Position numbers and translations under genes: made by a program. 64,000 nt of DNA. It comes from Symsagittifera roscoffensis (Eukaryota; Xenacoelomorpha; Acoela; Convolutidae). The notes under the pieces are model-generated. The model did no database searches and was not told where the DNA came from. It worked only from the letters and a program-made list of their open reading frames with translations. Position 1 is the first letter of the stretch; each line of letters opens with the position of its first letter. This document shows, piece by piece, positions 36,034 through 49,000 of this stretch. Location: contig NC_087070.1 in the NCBI RefSeq assembly GCF_963678635.1, forward strand, positions 45,677,467 to 45,741,466, written 5' to 3'.

Positions 36034-36909
36034 ATGAAGTCTAAAAATCAACAAGGCTCAAGAACTCGACACGATAGCTTTTCTTCTTTCGTATCGACCA
36101 AATCTACAAATGGTGATATAATCCCATGTCTAGAGAAAACGAGAAACAGATTATTTGCAAAATTATCGGCTTGTGACGACTTTACCATCGTTATCGAAAG
36201 TGATTCAGATAGCTGCGGATATTCAGCTAACAGACTTTCTAAATAGCTACAAATTTTGAGCTTCACTCATTGGTCAGCTTAGCACCCTAACTGCTCAACA
36301 TAAACAGACAAAAGAGATCTATGATGGGCGATATGTCAGACGCAATCTGACACCCGGATGTCAGACGGACGAAATCCGAAATCGGTCCAAAATGATTTGC
36401 TTTTTAACTCAAAACTTTGGTTGATTTTTGAGGAAATAGAAGCAATTTTGATTTGAAAAATTACATTCCGATGAACCAAATTAATGAACTTCATTCGAAA
36501 TTCAAAAGGCAGATAAATAGTCTTTTTCAGCAAGGAAAACTACCCTATTCATCAAGTTGTTCAGACTTCATTGGATGTCTCATTAAATTGTGTGTGACTA
36601 AATATAACCTTAGTTTGATTCTCGAAAACACAATGGCTTTGGAAAGACGGGTAACAAAAATTATAATTTGAAAAAACTATTCAATAAGAAAAGCCAATGG
36701 ATACAAAAAAAACGGGTAACAAAAATTGTAATTTGAAAAAACTGTTCAATAAGAAAAGCCAAAGGATACAAAATAAAGTTCGCCATAAAGTGACTCCCAT
36801 GCTTTTTAGTGGCCTAAACTTTTACGAAGATCAAAAAGAAAAACTAATTTCAAAAATAAATTCTAACGCACTGAACTACACAAAAAGTCAGTTGTTTATG
36901 ATGGAGTAG
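36034..36909 (+). other. Cluster of small ORFs, possible decayed or novel gene
   Basis: Three consecutive plus-strand ORFs (36034-36246, 36453-36671, 36697-36909) have protein-like composition: 70, 72 and 70 residues, the last two rich in Lys and Asn. Between and inside them a 65-bp unit (36648-36712) is duplicated in tandem (36713 to about 36775). Because 65 is not a multiple of three, the second copy reads in another frame, which interrupts what could once have been one frame. No family is recognised and splice sites are not obvious. Confidence 0.25.
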
Positions 36910-37032
36910 TTACTGCCTATTTTTGTGCGCAATTTGAACAATTACAAGAAATTTAAAACAAACTCTCTCTCTCTCAAGACATTATTCTGCCAAGTATTTT
37001 GATGATACAGTCCACCTTTGCGATGAAAATTG

Positions 37033-37056
37033 ATGATGTAAAGCTTACATCATCAC
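37033..37056. repeat. Short hairpin
   Basis: GATGATGTAA and TTACATCATC form a perfect 10-bp stem with a 3-nt loop. Its role is unknown. Confidence 0.5.
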
Positions 37057-37454
37057 TTTCGACATCATCTACAAAGATAACTAGACAAAGCAAAAGTGCA
37101 ACAATTCTCCAAAACGTCATGAAAAAAAGTATTTTACCTTAAAACAGAAAGAAACCTCAAACTACCTAACAAATAATAATGCGGTCAAAATCATTATCTA
37201 ATGTATGATTGAAGAGAAACATTTAGATTGATGTAAGAATGCAGCTATGCAACTTTTAAAAGAAACGCAGATTGATAAATTGAAATAAAATTAAGGAACA
37301 AAAAAGGCAGAAAAAATGATGAAGCAAAACTTCGAATAGTCAAACAGTTCAAATTAAACAAGAAAAGCTTTATTACAGTGCATGTACACTGCGCTACAAC
37401 AAATAAGTAGACACTTGTTTTCAACATGCAAATGATGGAAATTTTTTCTACCCG

Positions 37455-38250
37455 TTTTTGTCGTTTTCTCTGCAAATAGTTAGGATAAAGGGTTGAAATT
37501 TAGATTTTCAGAAAGACTTTGCCACGTCGAAGTTCGAGAAATCGTTCCTTGAAGGCGTAAAATAGCTAGTATAAGCTAAGTAGTTTCAGAGGTGTTTTTG
37601 ATGTGAAAACATAATTGCAAGCTACATAAGAAATCCGATTCCATGGACTCAAATTGGTTCTTTGGGAGACTGATGAGCTCGGCTTACTCTTTTTTAAAGC
37701 GCGGAAAAAGGACAGAGAGAATAATTGAAAGGGTGACTTGGTCTGGCGTCAATAAAGGGGTGAACATAAAAAAGTAATTTCGCGCGATGAACAAAATGAG
37801 CCAAAAAAGCTGCTCCAGCAATTGTTTTGGAAAACTGACTGCTTCAATCTATGTACAGGATTCTCATAAGCACTTGAGTTGTCTTTAAAACTTGACAAAT
37901 TTTTGTCAGTTAGCGCCCATGTCTATATCAAATCAGTCAAGATCCGTTTTTGACGCCAGACATGTAAAACTTTCAGTTATTCTGTCTGTCCTTTTTCCGC
38001 GCTATAAAGAAAAAGCCGAGCTCAATAGTCTCCCACAAAATCAATTTGAGTCCATGGAATCCGATTTCTTATGTTGTTTGCAAGTATGTTTCCACATAAA
38101 GAACGCCTCTGAAACTACTTAGGTTTTAGCGGCCATCTTACGCCTTCAAAGCATGATTTCTCGAGTTTCGAACTGGCTAAGTCCTTTTGAATAGTTTTAT
38201 CTAGCATGTGTTAAGTATCTTGACTATTTGCAGAGAAAACGGCAGACTTG
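37455..38250. mobile_element. Fold-back element with inverted arms of about 250 bp
   Basis: The outer ends are cgttttctctgcaaatag and its inverse ctatttgcagagaaaacg. The arms continue inward through 'ccttgaaggcgtaaaata', 'tttcagaggtgtttttgatg', 'ccgattccatggactcaaat' and 'gcgcggaaaaaggacagag', each mirrored between about 37960 and 38200. The loop is about 240 bp. It is the same family as 17145-18588 and 21350-22182. No transposase was seen. Confidence 0.8.
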
Positions 38251-39266
38251 AAAAAAAATTCGTTCATTTGCTCGTTGAAATCAAGTGCCTTCTTAATTGA
38301 TGTAGCCCAGTGTCGCATAGAATTCAGAATTTTAAAATGCTTTTCGTGTGTATGTTTGTGGGAAAGTCGGGCGACTTACTGCATATTCAATGGTTATTTT
38401 AAAACAGACGAGAAAATCTCTGCAACCTAAGTTCTGGTTCAACAGATTGCCGACAAAACATTGTAAGGATTGTCAACTTTGTTGATAGAAGTTTCACAAA
38501 TGAATATTCAGTCGATTTTCCTACCATCGGACGCTCTTTTTCGATATACTTTTTAAAACATTTTCATGCTTGTACAGTGCTACCTCAAAGAACAAAATCA
38601 ACTAAATTCATTGGCCAAAAACTGCGTCGCCACAGAAAAACATCAAAAATATAATGTTAGTTTGCTTATCCTTGTTTTCGATTCAAAAATAGGATAAGAA
38701 ACAACCAGTTGCTACAACCTCTATTAAAGCCATTTAAACAAATGCTAAGCCGGCTGTTAACCTTCACAAAAAAATCTTAAAAAATTGGTCAATGAGTTTC
38801 TAGCATTTTATTGCAATCACAAGATGCGATGTGTTAATTGTTTCGAAGACGGTTCTTCGTTCAATTGTTTTTGTATCATAAATTGATGTCGAAAATGTCA
38901 ATTGAGGTCGAAAATTGTTTTTAGCTTACATATTTCAACTGATGAAAAAATTACTTTCATTCAGATTGTAAACCTTAGGCTTTGGTTTTCTGGTTGAACA
39001 GAAAAATCTGTAAGCATTAGAAATACCTACTAAATATTCGTAAAGATGAAACTTGTTTATCATAGAAATTTCGTTTGCCTGTTCGTATTACTTTAGTGAT
39101 TACACAAAAATTGATGTTTCTACTTATTATGGTTACGTTAAGATCTCGGATCCAGTTTTGAAATCGTCATAAGTAATACCGTTTTAACGCTCCAAGATTT
39201 AAGGGTTTTGTTTGTGAAATTCAGTACAAATACCAAGCTCCCCTAAAGAAAACAAAAGTGTAAAAA
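38251..39266. other. Intergenic, nothing recognised
   Basis: AT-rich sequence without coding signal or clear repeat. Confidence 0.5.
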
Positions 39267-39272
39267 TTTATT
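39267..39272 (-). terminator. Polyadenylation signal for DPM3
   Basis: AATAAA on the minus strand, about 45 bases beyond the DPM3 stop codon. Confidence 0.6.
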
Positions 39273-39317
39273 CACAAATAAATACCCAAATCACCACAAT
39301 TAAGTTTTTTGACTGTT

Positions 39318-39620
39318 CTAAAATTTATATCCTTTCGCAGTTAGTGCTTTTCTCGCAGCGTCAATTTCTAACTTGAGCGCATCGCTTTCGTTTTGACAGT
39401 CGTTGAAACTCGACACTCGGTAGCCAATCACAACAAGCGAATACAGTCCGAACAGCACAATCGTCAAAACAGGGAGAGCTCGGACGACGAATGAGAGCAG
39501 GGATGGAATCGGGTCCCCGTTCGAGTCGTAGACCAAGTCTGTCGGAAGTAGATTGAGACAACTGATCCAGAAAAGAAGCCCAGAGAACAGGAAAAGCATC
39601 CATTGGATGAGCTTTGTCAT
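39318..39620 (-). CDS. DPM3: Dolichol-phosphate mannose synthase subunit 3
   Basis: DPM3 anchors the catalytic subunit DPM1 in the ER membrane. The complex makes dolichol-phosphate mannose for N-glycans, GPI anchors and O-mannosylation. This is a single-exon gene of 100 residues (human 92) with an ATG start. It begins MTKLIQWM, close to the human MTKLAQW. Two hydrophobic spans lie at about 5-22 and 45-66. The C-terminus GYRVSSFNDC followed by an amphipathic helix ending ARKALTAKGYKF matches the conserved DPM1-binding end (GYRVATFHDC, ARRGLRF). It lies about 0.4 kb downstream of GTF3C4 on the same strand. A two-copy direct repeat (cagctaactagcattt) sits at about 39674-39730 just upstream. Confidence 0.95.
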   Translation of the reverse strand: MTKLIQWMLFLFSGLLFWISCLNLLPTDLVYDSNGDPIPSLLSFVVRALPVLTIVLFGLYSLVVIGYRVSSFNDCQNESDALKLEIDAARKALTAKGYKF

Positions 39621-40002
39621 TTTATCTATAAGACAACATTGGTTTCAAGTTTATTGCCAAAATATTGATACGCAGCTAACTAGCATTTTCGCCCAAGATT
39701 TTGTAAAGCTAACTAGCATTTCGCCCAAGAACTAATTAAATTATTTGATTTTTCCTTCAAATTTACAAGAATAACTTGATCACATACAGCCATACAGCCC
39801 AAGATACCGGAAAATTATTCTATCTCGCAAAAACAGCACATATGCGATGCACTTGACAAAAATTGAACAACATTTGAAAAAATAGCTCCATATTATACCA
39901 ACAAATTGTCGAGTTGCACCAGCTATGACTTGAGCACGATTCCCTGAAAACTATCTACAACTAAAGCTTCAATTTAAGTTACCAGCAAAGATGACACTAA
40001 AA

Positions 40003-43000
40003 TCAAAATAGAGGCATCACACAAAACGAACACAAAAAAGGTTTATGTTCTGTACAATATTGCATACGGCACATCAGACACAAAACTATGTCACGTGGCT
40101 TCGAAATCACGTGACCTTTGCTGCAAACTGGCCAATCATGAGCTTCGTTACAATAGCCAATCAGATTCGGCGCCAATGTCGCAACATTTTTCGAACATAA
40201 ACTACATTTTCCGGCTATCGATTCGATGTTGAACTTGAAACCTGCCAGATTTGAGACCATTAACGCTTTATTTGGCCAGTATTTCTGGCTGAAACTGTTT
40301 GGGTCTAAGTTGAACGTGTTAGTAAACCACAGCTCATTGAAAATAATATCAGAGTTCAAGCAATTTAATGACTCTGAACTGCTTGAAAACTTTCCCTTTT
40401 CCGAATAAGTAGACAAACAGACCAGTTTGAAATCGCGTTTCTCTCGTTTTGGAACAAACCCGTCTTCGTACACATAAAACAGAAATTCAAAATTCTCCGA
40501 TGTGTCGATAGCGCACAAATTTTGTTGCGGTCTCGAACCCATAATATACTTACTAAATTTTGACTCGACAACTATTTGTTCTCGTTTTAACAAATTTGAC
40601 AACTCTTCTTGAAGTGTCGAATTTGCCACCAACTCGTAGAAGTTTATCGGCAAATCGCAAAACCCACTCACGCCCGTTTTAGTGAAATAAATCAACCGAT
40701 CTCCACTTATTTTTATTCTATAGATGAAATACGATTCCGGCAACTCGTATTCGTAAACTGATTCTGTGAATTTTTCATCATTTTCGTCTATTGGTACAAA
40801 AATAAGTCGATTAAACTTCGCTACAATTGCCAATTTCCCTGCTACCCAAAATGTGCCACATGAAATCGGGGCATGATCTATCATTGCATCTGCGTTTATT
40901 GAGCGACTGTTAGCCATCACCAGGTGCTTATTTAAAGTAATGACATCAATGGACCCATTAGTGTAACCAATTACCACTTTCGTTTGTGAAGTTTCCGGGT
41001 CACTATCTTCAAAACTGACCGCCAGTATCATACTCGGGCTCAATTTCAATTGACTGTAGTGAATGGTTTTAGTAGTCTTTAAATCACAATCCAAGATCAT
41101 CATAACTAAATCCAGTTTTTTATTCACGACAATTAGTTCCAAAGTCCGATGCATTTCAAAGCTTTTCAGGGGTCGCTCAACCCACGCGAAGTGTGAAATG
41201 TCTCCATAATCACAGCTGTTTTTAACAACAGAGTTGTTCGCAAAGGTAGGTCGGATAATAGGAATTATTGTCAACTTTTCCAGCAGAGTTTGTGAGATGT
41301 TGCAGGACGCAAAACTTTCGGAGCTGTTGCAGGACAAGTCAACTTTGGTAACGATTAGCTAAAAAGTGAAAACAAATAATTAAGTTGAAGATAGCCAAGC
41401 TTCGCAACACATGCGATACAGCAAAAAACATTGCATTAAAAGATAGCGAATAGAAAAAAAGACGTAAATTAAATACTTTTTTTTTGAAAAATTAAGTTTA
41501 AAAAATTACTTCAAAACTCGAGAAAAAAAATTTAAAAAAAACTCATGATTATGATAAACAGCCTTATAAAGCACTGGGAATAATTTAACGAGCGTCAACT
41601 AAGGCGACAAAAACTGGCCTAGCTCGCGTTATGCGGAAAACAAAACTGTTGTCATAAAAAAAAATCTGAGCTAATAAGTTACTACGACCCATCCCGCTTG
41701 AAACCAACAAAAGCATACCCACACTAGAATCCCATTGATAAAGATTGATAATTTTGGGTGCCATTGCCAGTGTATGCAAAAAATGAAAATAATCGATGAG
41801 AACCAAAATGGATAAAAGTATATTTCTACACAGAGATGATACTGCGCTTCGCAAACACGAGCGAGAACACAAAAAAGCAGCTTTATAAAATGAAATAAAA
41901 AAATAAGCCTCGAATTAGAAAAACTTTGCTATATATTGATTTCGAACCTGCGACCTCGAGAATTGGAGTCTCACACCTACAAATCGACACAATTTTGCAA
42001 GTGATAGTATGGAATATAACAAACTGAAGAGATCCACACAAACTTTGCTTGTAATAAATTGGAAAGCTAAAGCCATATTTTGTATAAATTATGCATAATC
42101 TTCTATGAAGTTTCCAAAAATTGTCATTTCGCACTGTTTCTTAAGAAAAATTGGGTAAGGCGAGAAGGGACGAGCGCCAAAGAAAAGCGCGCGCCGAAAA
42201 GTTTGTCAAAGGTTCTAGCAAAAATGGAATTACTCTAATCATTTAATGTCAAGCTTACATTAGTCTGCATCAATTATTTCTGTTTTCTTTTTCAAATTTT
42301 CGGGTATCTGTTTTTTCTTCCAATGTTCACATTTGTTTTCGGTATCGAATTACAGCAACAGTGGAAAAACAACTTCCAGTAAACCTAAAGCTCATAAAAA
42401 TTTTTCACGCAAAGACCTTCAGCTACCATTTAAGCTAACTTTTCGCTATCTTCTCATTGAAATGAATTAAGAAAATCTTAAGCGGCCATTTTGATTTTCA
42501 AAACCGACTTTAGAAAGCAAAATGAAAAAGCTATTGAGAGACTATCTATTTTCGAACTCCAGCTGTAAGTAACAGTAAACACTCTTTTGAACTATTTCAC
42601 AACAACCATTTTTGCCTGATCTACTGTACAATTTTTTTAAGGCGTTCTAGGTGAGAATATACGCTGAATTTGAGAGGGGAGCGCGCACAAAAGCAGTTTT
42701 TTTGGACAAAAAATTACATGAAAAGTCATAAAATGGCACTTGTTTTTTGATTTAGTTCAGTCTCAATTTCTACTCGCTAGCTTGTAATACCAAACTTCGC
42801 TTGCTTTGTATCGCAAGTGAGGCAAGCCTCCACTCTGCGCCTCTCAGCTAACATTAATATTTGTAATGATCGGAAAATCAATTTGGTCAACCTACAACAG
42901 CCCCTAAAATTCTTTTCTTCCCCAAAATAGTTACCACAATTGGGGGGACTACTTGCGACACATCAAATATAGGAATAAAACAGCAGACTCAAGAGAATCA

Positions 43001-46000
43001 AAAATATCAATGAGGACTTCGAATGTCGTTGAAAAAAGAAATAGAAAAACAAAAACTTAATCCAAAGTTTTTTTAAAATTATTAGAACTTTTTGGAGAGT
43101 TTCAAAAGGTGTTGAAATTGGGCAGTCAAAATTTAAATTTGGGCCAAAGTCTTATCAATCTTATAAACAATATCGATAATTTTTAGGAAACAAAGTATAT
43201 CGGAAATAGGCGGACATGATCAAAACCGACAGAATTAAAACTGACAGCTAATCAGCTGAAAACCAACCAAATTTGTTCGGCAAAATCGCATTGGAAAAAA
43301 TACACGTACTGTCCAAATAGCATCCACGAAAACCATATATGTACTGAATGCAAGATGGTATACACAATTCCGAAACTAAACCGAGAGCTGAATAAACAAG
43401 CATAAAGCCAAAAATCTATCAGCAAACAAGTAATACCGATATTTTATTACTATACATACATCTAGATCTATCAAAAAAATGAAGACAACTTCAAAAAAAA
43501 CATGCCCAGACAACAGAATGCAAAATTAGTATCGGAACAAAAAGTTACCAAGCCGTAGAAAAACCGAAAATACCTGCGCAGAAACCATTCATGAGGAAAA
43601 AAATTCACTAACATCTGACCAAATTAACATATTTCAAGTCCCCGTTACCCTCAGAGCACACACGAGAACATTTTTCGGCCATCGAATGACGCATTAAGAG
43701 GACACTAAGTCGACATAAAATAAGCCCAAAGCTGATAAAGCCGAAAAAATTGGAAAAAAAAGCTGAGATGGTATCATTAAAACCAATTTCATTTCAATTT
43801 GGCCGGATTTTTAAAACGCTTGTTTGAACAGTTTACAGCAAAAACTAACAACTTTTAGATACGGCAATTAGCCGACAAAACATAAGCGGTCAAATTTTAC
43901 ACCAGACAAATAGTCCAACAATTTTATTTGAAATAGAATATTTTCCGTTTGGGAAAAAAACAGATCCTTGTCAGGTTCGAACCCAAAAACTTCGCCGTCC
44001 CAGGCAAATTAGCCACCTCAAACTAAGTACGCCGGAGACAGTAAATACGAACTCATTATGAAGTAAGGTACCACCAGGTGTCCAGATGAGTCGTGCGATC
44101 AAAGTTTTTTAGGGGGAAAAATCGAGTTCCCGCTTGCAATACCCTTGCTTATCGCATGGGCAATAGAGCAACGGATTTTCATCGATTTTATTCTATTTTG
44201 TTGTGTGACGTCGACAAGAGAATGATTTATATTTAAAAAACTTTATATCACATAAATCCATAATAATTGAGTCTTTTTTCATTTTACCAAGATGCGGGAA
44301 AGAAATTTTTTAACCTAAAATAAGTTCTACAAAATGACAAAATTGATAAAACATAAACCAAAACGGTTTAGACAAAACTAATTAAAATTAACACAATTAT
44401 TCAAAATCAGAGTTGGTAAAGTAAATTTACAATTCTAGTTATTAAATCTGCTGTAATCAAAATAACAACCGACGCTTTGAAAAAAAAGCAGCTAAAAAAG
44501 CGTACAAGAAAAAATAAAGGGCACATGGAAAAAAATCGTTAAATTAGCCGACGTAAATTAGGATGAGAACCACGAATCCTAAGAAAAATCATTATTTTTT
44601 TTGAGAAATAAGCGAAAAAAAAACAACCCAGAATGAATTGATAAGTTGTCTTTTTCAAATGTCGAAAAATTGAGCATGTCAGCCTGCACGTGAAAAAGAC
44701 AGCAGATTTGATTTAATAAATTAAGTTGTATACGGGAAAAAACTAATTTCCGATAACAAATACAGTTGGTCTCGAAAGTGAAAAAAGATTCAATTTTGAA
44801 ATTTTATTAAAATGTTCTTTACGAAATCTTGACAACTGAATTAAATTGTTGACGTACGACGGTTGGGTTTTGAAACACTGAGAAATCTCATCGCAAGAAA
44901 AAATAAATTCAGTGGCAATTCATTGCAATAGGATACAGAAACACACCATTATCGAAGTATTTAATTTGTTTTATGAGCTGCTTTTTTAGGCGAAGCATTC
45001 TAGCACAAGGCAAAGTCTTTGAAACCTCAGCGAGAACACCTAATCTAAGCAGCACCAAGACTTTTGTCACGCACAGGCGGAGCAGAACTTTGTATTACTT
45101 GCGATACATCACAAACATGGCAGGACAAGCTATCAGACAAAAAAGGAGAAGAGCTCGACCCAACCAAAAATTTACTTGTTCAAAAGAAATCGAAAAACTT
45201 GATAAAAAAGACTTGTCCTGAACAACTATTGCCAGCTTTAAATTAGCAATCAAAGTATATCAAGCAGTAATTAAGCCGACAATACTTAAAAAAAACGCCC
45301 ATTGAGCAGAAATAAAATTATTTATACAAAAATATGAGGTAGAAAGCTTAAGAAACTCAGAAGTTTTCGCATCGCCCTACCCTCAAGTAACACGCAAGAA
45401 GTCTATCGACAACCTCAACAATAAGGCAACATTGTGCATCTATGCCGAGCCAAGAACACATCGGCAGAAACTATTCAAGACGAAAAATCTTTAAAGCGGA
45501 AATTGACCAGGAAGTCGGATCTGTATAAATTACAAAGTACAAGAATAAATCAAAATGACTTTAGATCTAAGTAATAACAACTTGAATCTGAACAAAAGTT
45601 AATGCTCTGCGAACTAAGCCGACAAAAATAAGCAGACAGACACATAATAGACTGACTATTGAAACTTTCCTGGAAAACTTCAATATCAAGAGTACCGTTA
45701 TAGAAGTAGACCAGTAGCTTAAATAAATATTTCAAGAATTTGAGCATGTCGATGGGGCACGTTAATGAAGTGCACGTTATGCACAAGGACTGAAATGATT
45801 TTGTTGAACAAGTTGTTAACCGAAAAAGTCTATTCAGAATTGATTACGCTTGCTAATTGCAAGCATTAAGATTGGTTACAAACAACATCACTTCGCGTTT
45901 GGAAAAATTAATTTCTTTATTTTTCAGGAAAAATGTAACCAGTAAAAATAAAATTGAATTTTTTTCAAAAACCTCGTTTTAGTTCAAAAACAGTAGCTTC

Positions 46001-49000
46001 AGCTGTAACAAGTTTTGGTTACATGTGCTTTACGATCAAAATAATGGCTTCCTTTCTGAAACAAACAGAAACATTATTCTGCTGTCAGCTAATAAATCTC
46101 TGAAAAAAGTTTTAAAAAAACTAGAAAAAATTGAAAACAGATGATTGAAGTTTAAGTTTGAAGAACTCGACAAGCTCAACAAAGCAACCTTCCACAAAAT
46201 ATAATCAGAATTATAAAAGCATAAAAAGGACTGCAGAAAAAGAACGCTATTCAAATAAAATTATAAGGACAGACATTTAGCCGGAGCCAACAGAGGTTCG
46301 CTCATCGCCTAAATTTGCTGAAAAAGTTCTTAGAGCCCATTAAACTTTCCGGTGAACTCCAGAACCTACTGATTGGCTCAAGCAAAGCAGCACGCACAAG
46401 TTTAAAGACCTTGCCAGATCATTAATCATTCAAGCGCAGTTCAATTTTAGAAAAAAAAACTATGATTATTATTAGAACTGTTCGAATAGCTGGTAAAAAA
46501 AAACTTGGAGAAAAAATGCTAACACAGAGACGAAGCGGAGCGAATCCACATTCAAATAAAATTACAAGCTAGCGGACAGACAACTTGAGGAAAACCACAA
46601 AGTCCGACTCAACTGTTTCAAAAATTTCAACTGAAATTATCATCTTCAATCATAACTTTTATTTTGTGGACTATCTTTAATTTTAGGCACGTTCATACAA
46701 AATAGACTCCTCGTTTGTAGCTCCACCGGCTCCTGCAAAACTCTTCTAAGTTCAGTAAGAGCGAATACTTGATACTACTGATGATGCTATCAAGGTATAT
46801 ACAACTAATTTCGAGATCTCGTTGTGACTATAAAAATGCGACTATATACAGAAAAGTATAGCTACCAAAACAACCTAAAATTCTTTCCATCACAATTGTT
46901 GTAGTCTCTGTAATAACTGAACAGGACTTGAAATGTGGTCAAAACAATAAGCGAAGATAGAATTTACTGTTTCAGCGATACATGATTTAAAGACTCAAAA
47001 TCTAGCACTTCATGAGCTCTAGATATTGAAAAATTTTGTGATAATTAGACGAGATAGACATAATGGACTGGGCATTAGCCTAACGGAGAGGACACAAAAA
47101 GCTGGATTCGATAAAAACCACTCTAGATACAGGCATGTTCGAGTTCGATAACTTGGGTGGTAAATTAGACACACTCTTTGACAATTTTCTTGGACTTTTA
47201 GCAGGGATTTTTCGATTTTTTATATACTTTTGATTCCCATGAAGGTGCTACAAAAATCTTCAAAAACTAATTTGACTGGAATAAAACTAAGTTCAAAAGT
47301 TTAAATGAACGCTTTTTGTCTTATTATAAGCCTGCTCACTCGCGAAAAATTGACAGCCTCCGATTTGGTCTCGAAAGATTTTATGTCATTGGGAATTTGA
47401 CTGAAAGGGCTTGAATAGGTATTACCTGACTTATTCCATTGATTAATTCTGGTACTTGATTTCGCGGAAAATTGTGGAGAAGTTTTGAAAAACTAAGACA
47501 CCCGAAGAAAAAACTTCAAAAAGCGAAAAAAAACTTCAAAAAGCGAAAAAAAACTTCAAAAAGCGAAGAATTAGATTGAAAAAATATATATTTTTTATTA
47601 AGTTTTGCAAGCAGCAGTCCTTGCACCACTAGTCTTCAACTATGGATTAAGGATCTGAAAAAAAAGATACCAAAATAATGCACGTTTGTACAATAAGCTG
47701 ATAAAACAATGTTTTTGTCGAAAACGAGAATCTATAAACAGCTCTAAAACAGCTTCAGCTTTGTCTTAAAAATCTGTCGCAATAATTCAAAACAAACCCT
47801 TCGAAAACTAAATGCTGAAAATTAGACTTCATAATAAAAAGTAAAACAGGCTAAAACGAAAAAAAAGAGAAAACCTTCTATCGTTTTGATTAAGAAATCG
47901 ATGAAGAACAAGCATTCGTCAAATATCTTGAAGTTAAGACTGATCAAAGTTTTTAAGTTTTTAACTTGAAGTTAAGACTGAGAAAAAAAAACTATAAGGA
48001 AAAGAAACATAACTATCCATCAAAAACACATTGAAAACAGAGATAGCAGTGGGAAATAAAGGTTTTTGAACATTAAAACACACCCGAAGACAAAATTCTT
48101 CCCTAATTTCAGTGATCAGGACAACAACAACGGGATTACTCTTATTGAAAGCACTCCACTTCAGCCATATATGCTAGCCAGCTGAACTACTAACAGATCA
48201 TCAAATCATCTAATAACATCACTCGAGAAACAATCAAGTTGAGCAGTAAAAATAAGATTCTTTTTCCGATTTGAAAACCCAAGAGAATATTGCCGGTTAA
48301 ACTCATTTCAGACTAAATACTATCAGGCTACTTCTGGAAAATTAGAAACAACTGAATACCAGCTTATATTAAATTCTATAATACACAGATCATCAGTTAA
48401 CTGAACGTCGACGAACAGAAAACCCGTTTAACAGAGCGAAGTTATATCTCACTTCCCTAAAAATTTCTTTTTTTTTTCATAAGAGATCTACCATTATTAA
48501 ACGATACTCAAGGTCTCAAAAAGTTACACCATTAGTAGTTTTTTTTTTAAATTATTCAATTATTCATTCATTTTAATGCATTTATTCGCCTCAAGATGGT
48601 GTCCCTCAATAATGACAGCTCACATCGCATCATGTCGCTAAACCTAATAAATCGATACTTCGAATTAACCGGTTAAAACATTTTATTTGTCTGAAATTTC
48701 ACACAGAGGCGAAGCTACGCTTCGCAAACACTTGCCAGAACACGACAAAAAGCAGATCTATCAAGTGAAATAAGAAAAAGTAGAATGAGCCTCGAATTAG
48801 CAAAAACTCGGCTACGTGTAGGATTCGAATCAGCGACCTACAGCAATCAAGGGATTTTGAGTCTCATGCACTATCCACTCAGCCACGCACGCTTAACAAC
48901 CGACAAACAATAGTCACGAATTAGGCAGCTACATATGCTAATTAATTGCCCAAGCCATTGAGCAAAAGTGGCACCAAATACAAATAGACTCAATTTTGCA

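Noticed and set aside
44973-45246. Two overlapping plus-strand ORFs
   Set aside because: No start context, low-complexity ends and no recognised domain; inside an intron made of repeats.
48838-48895. Functional tRNA gene on the minus strand
   Set aside because: Perfect A and B boxes, but the acceptor arms do not pair and the flanks match another repeat copy.
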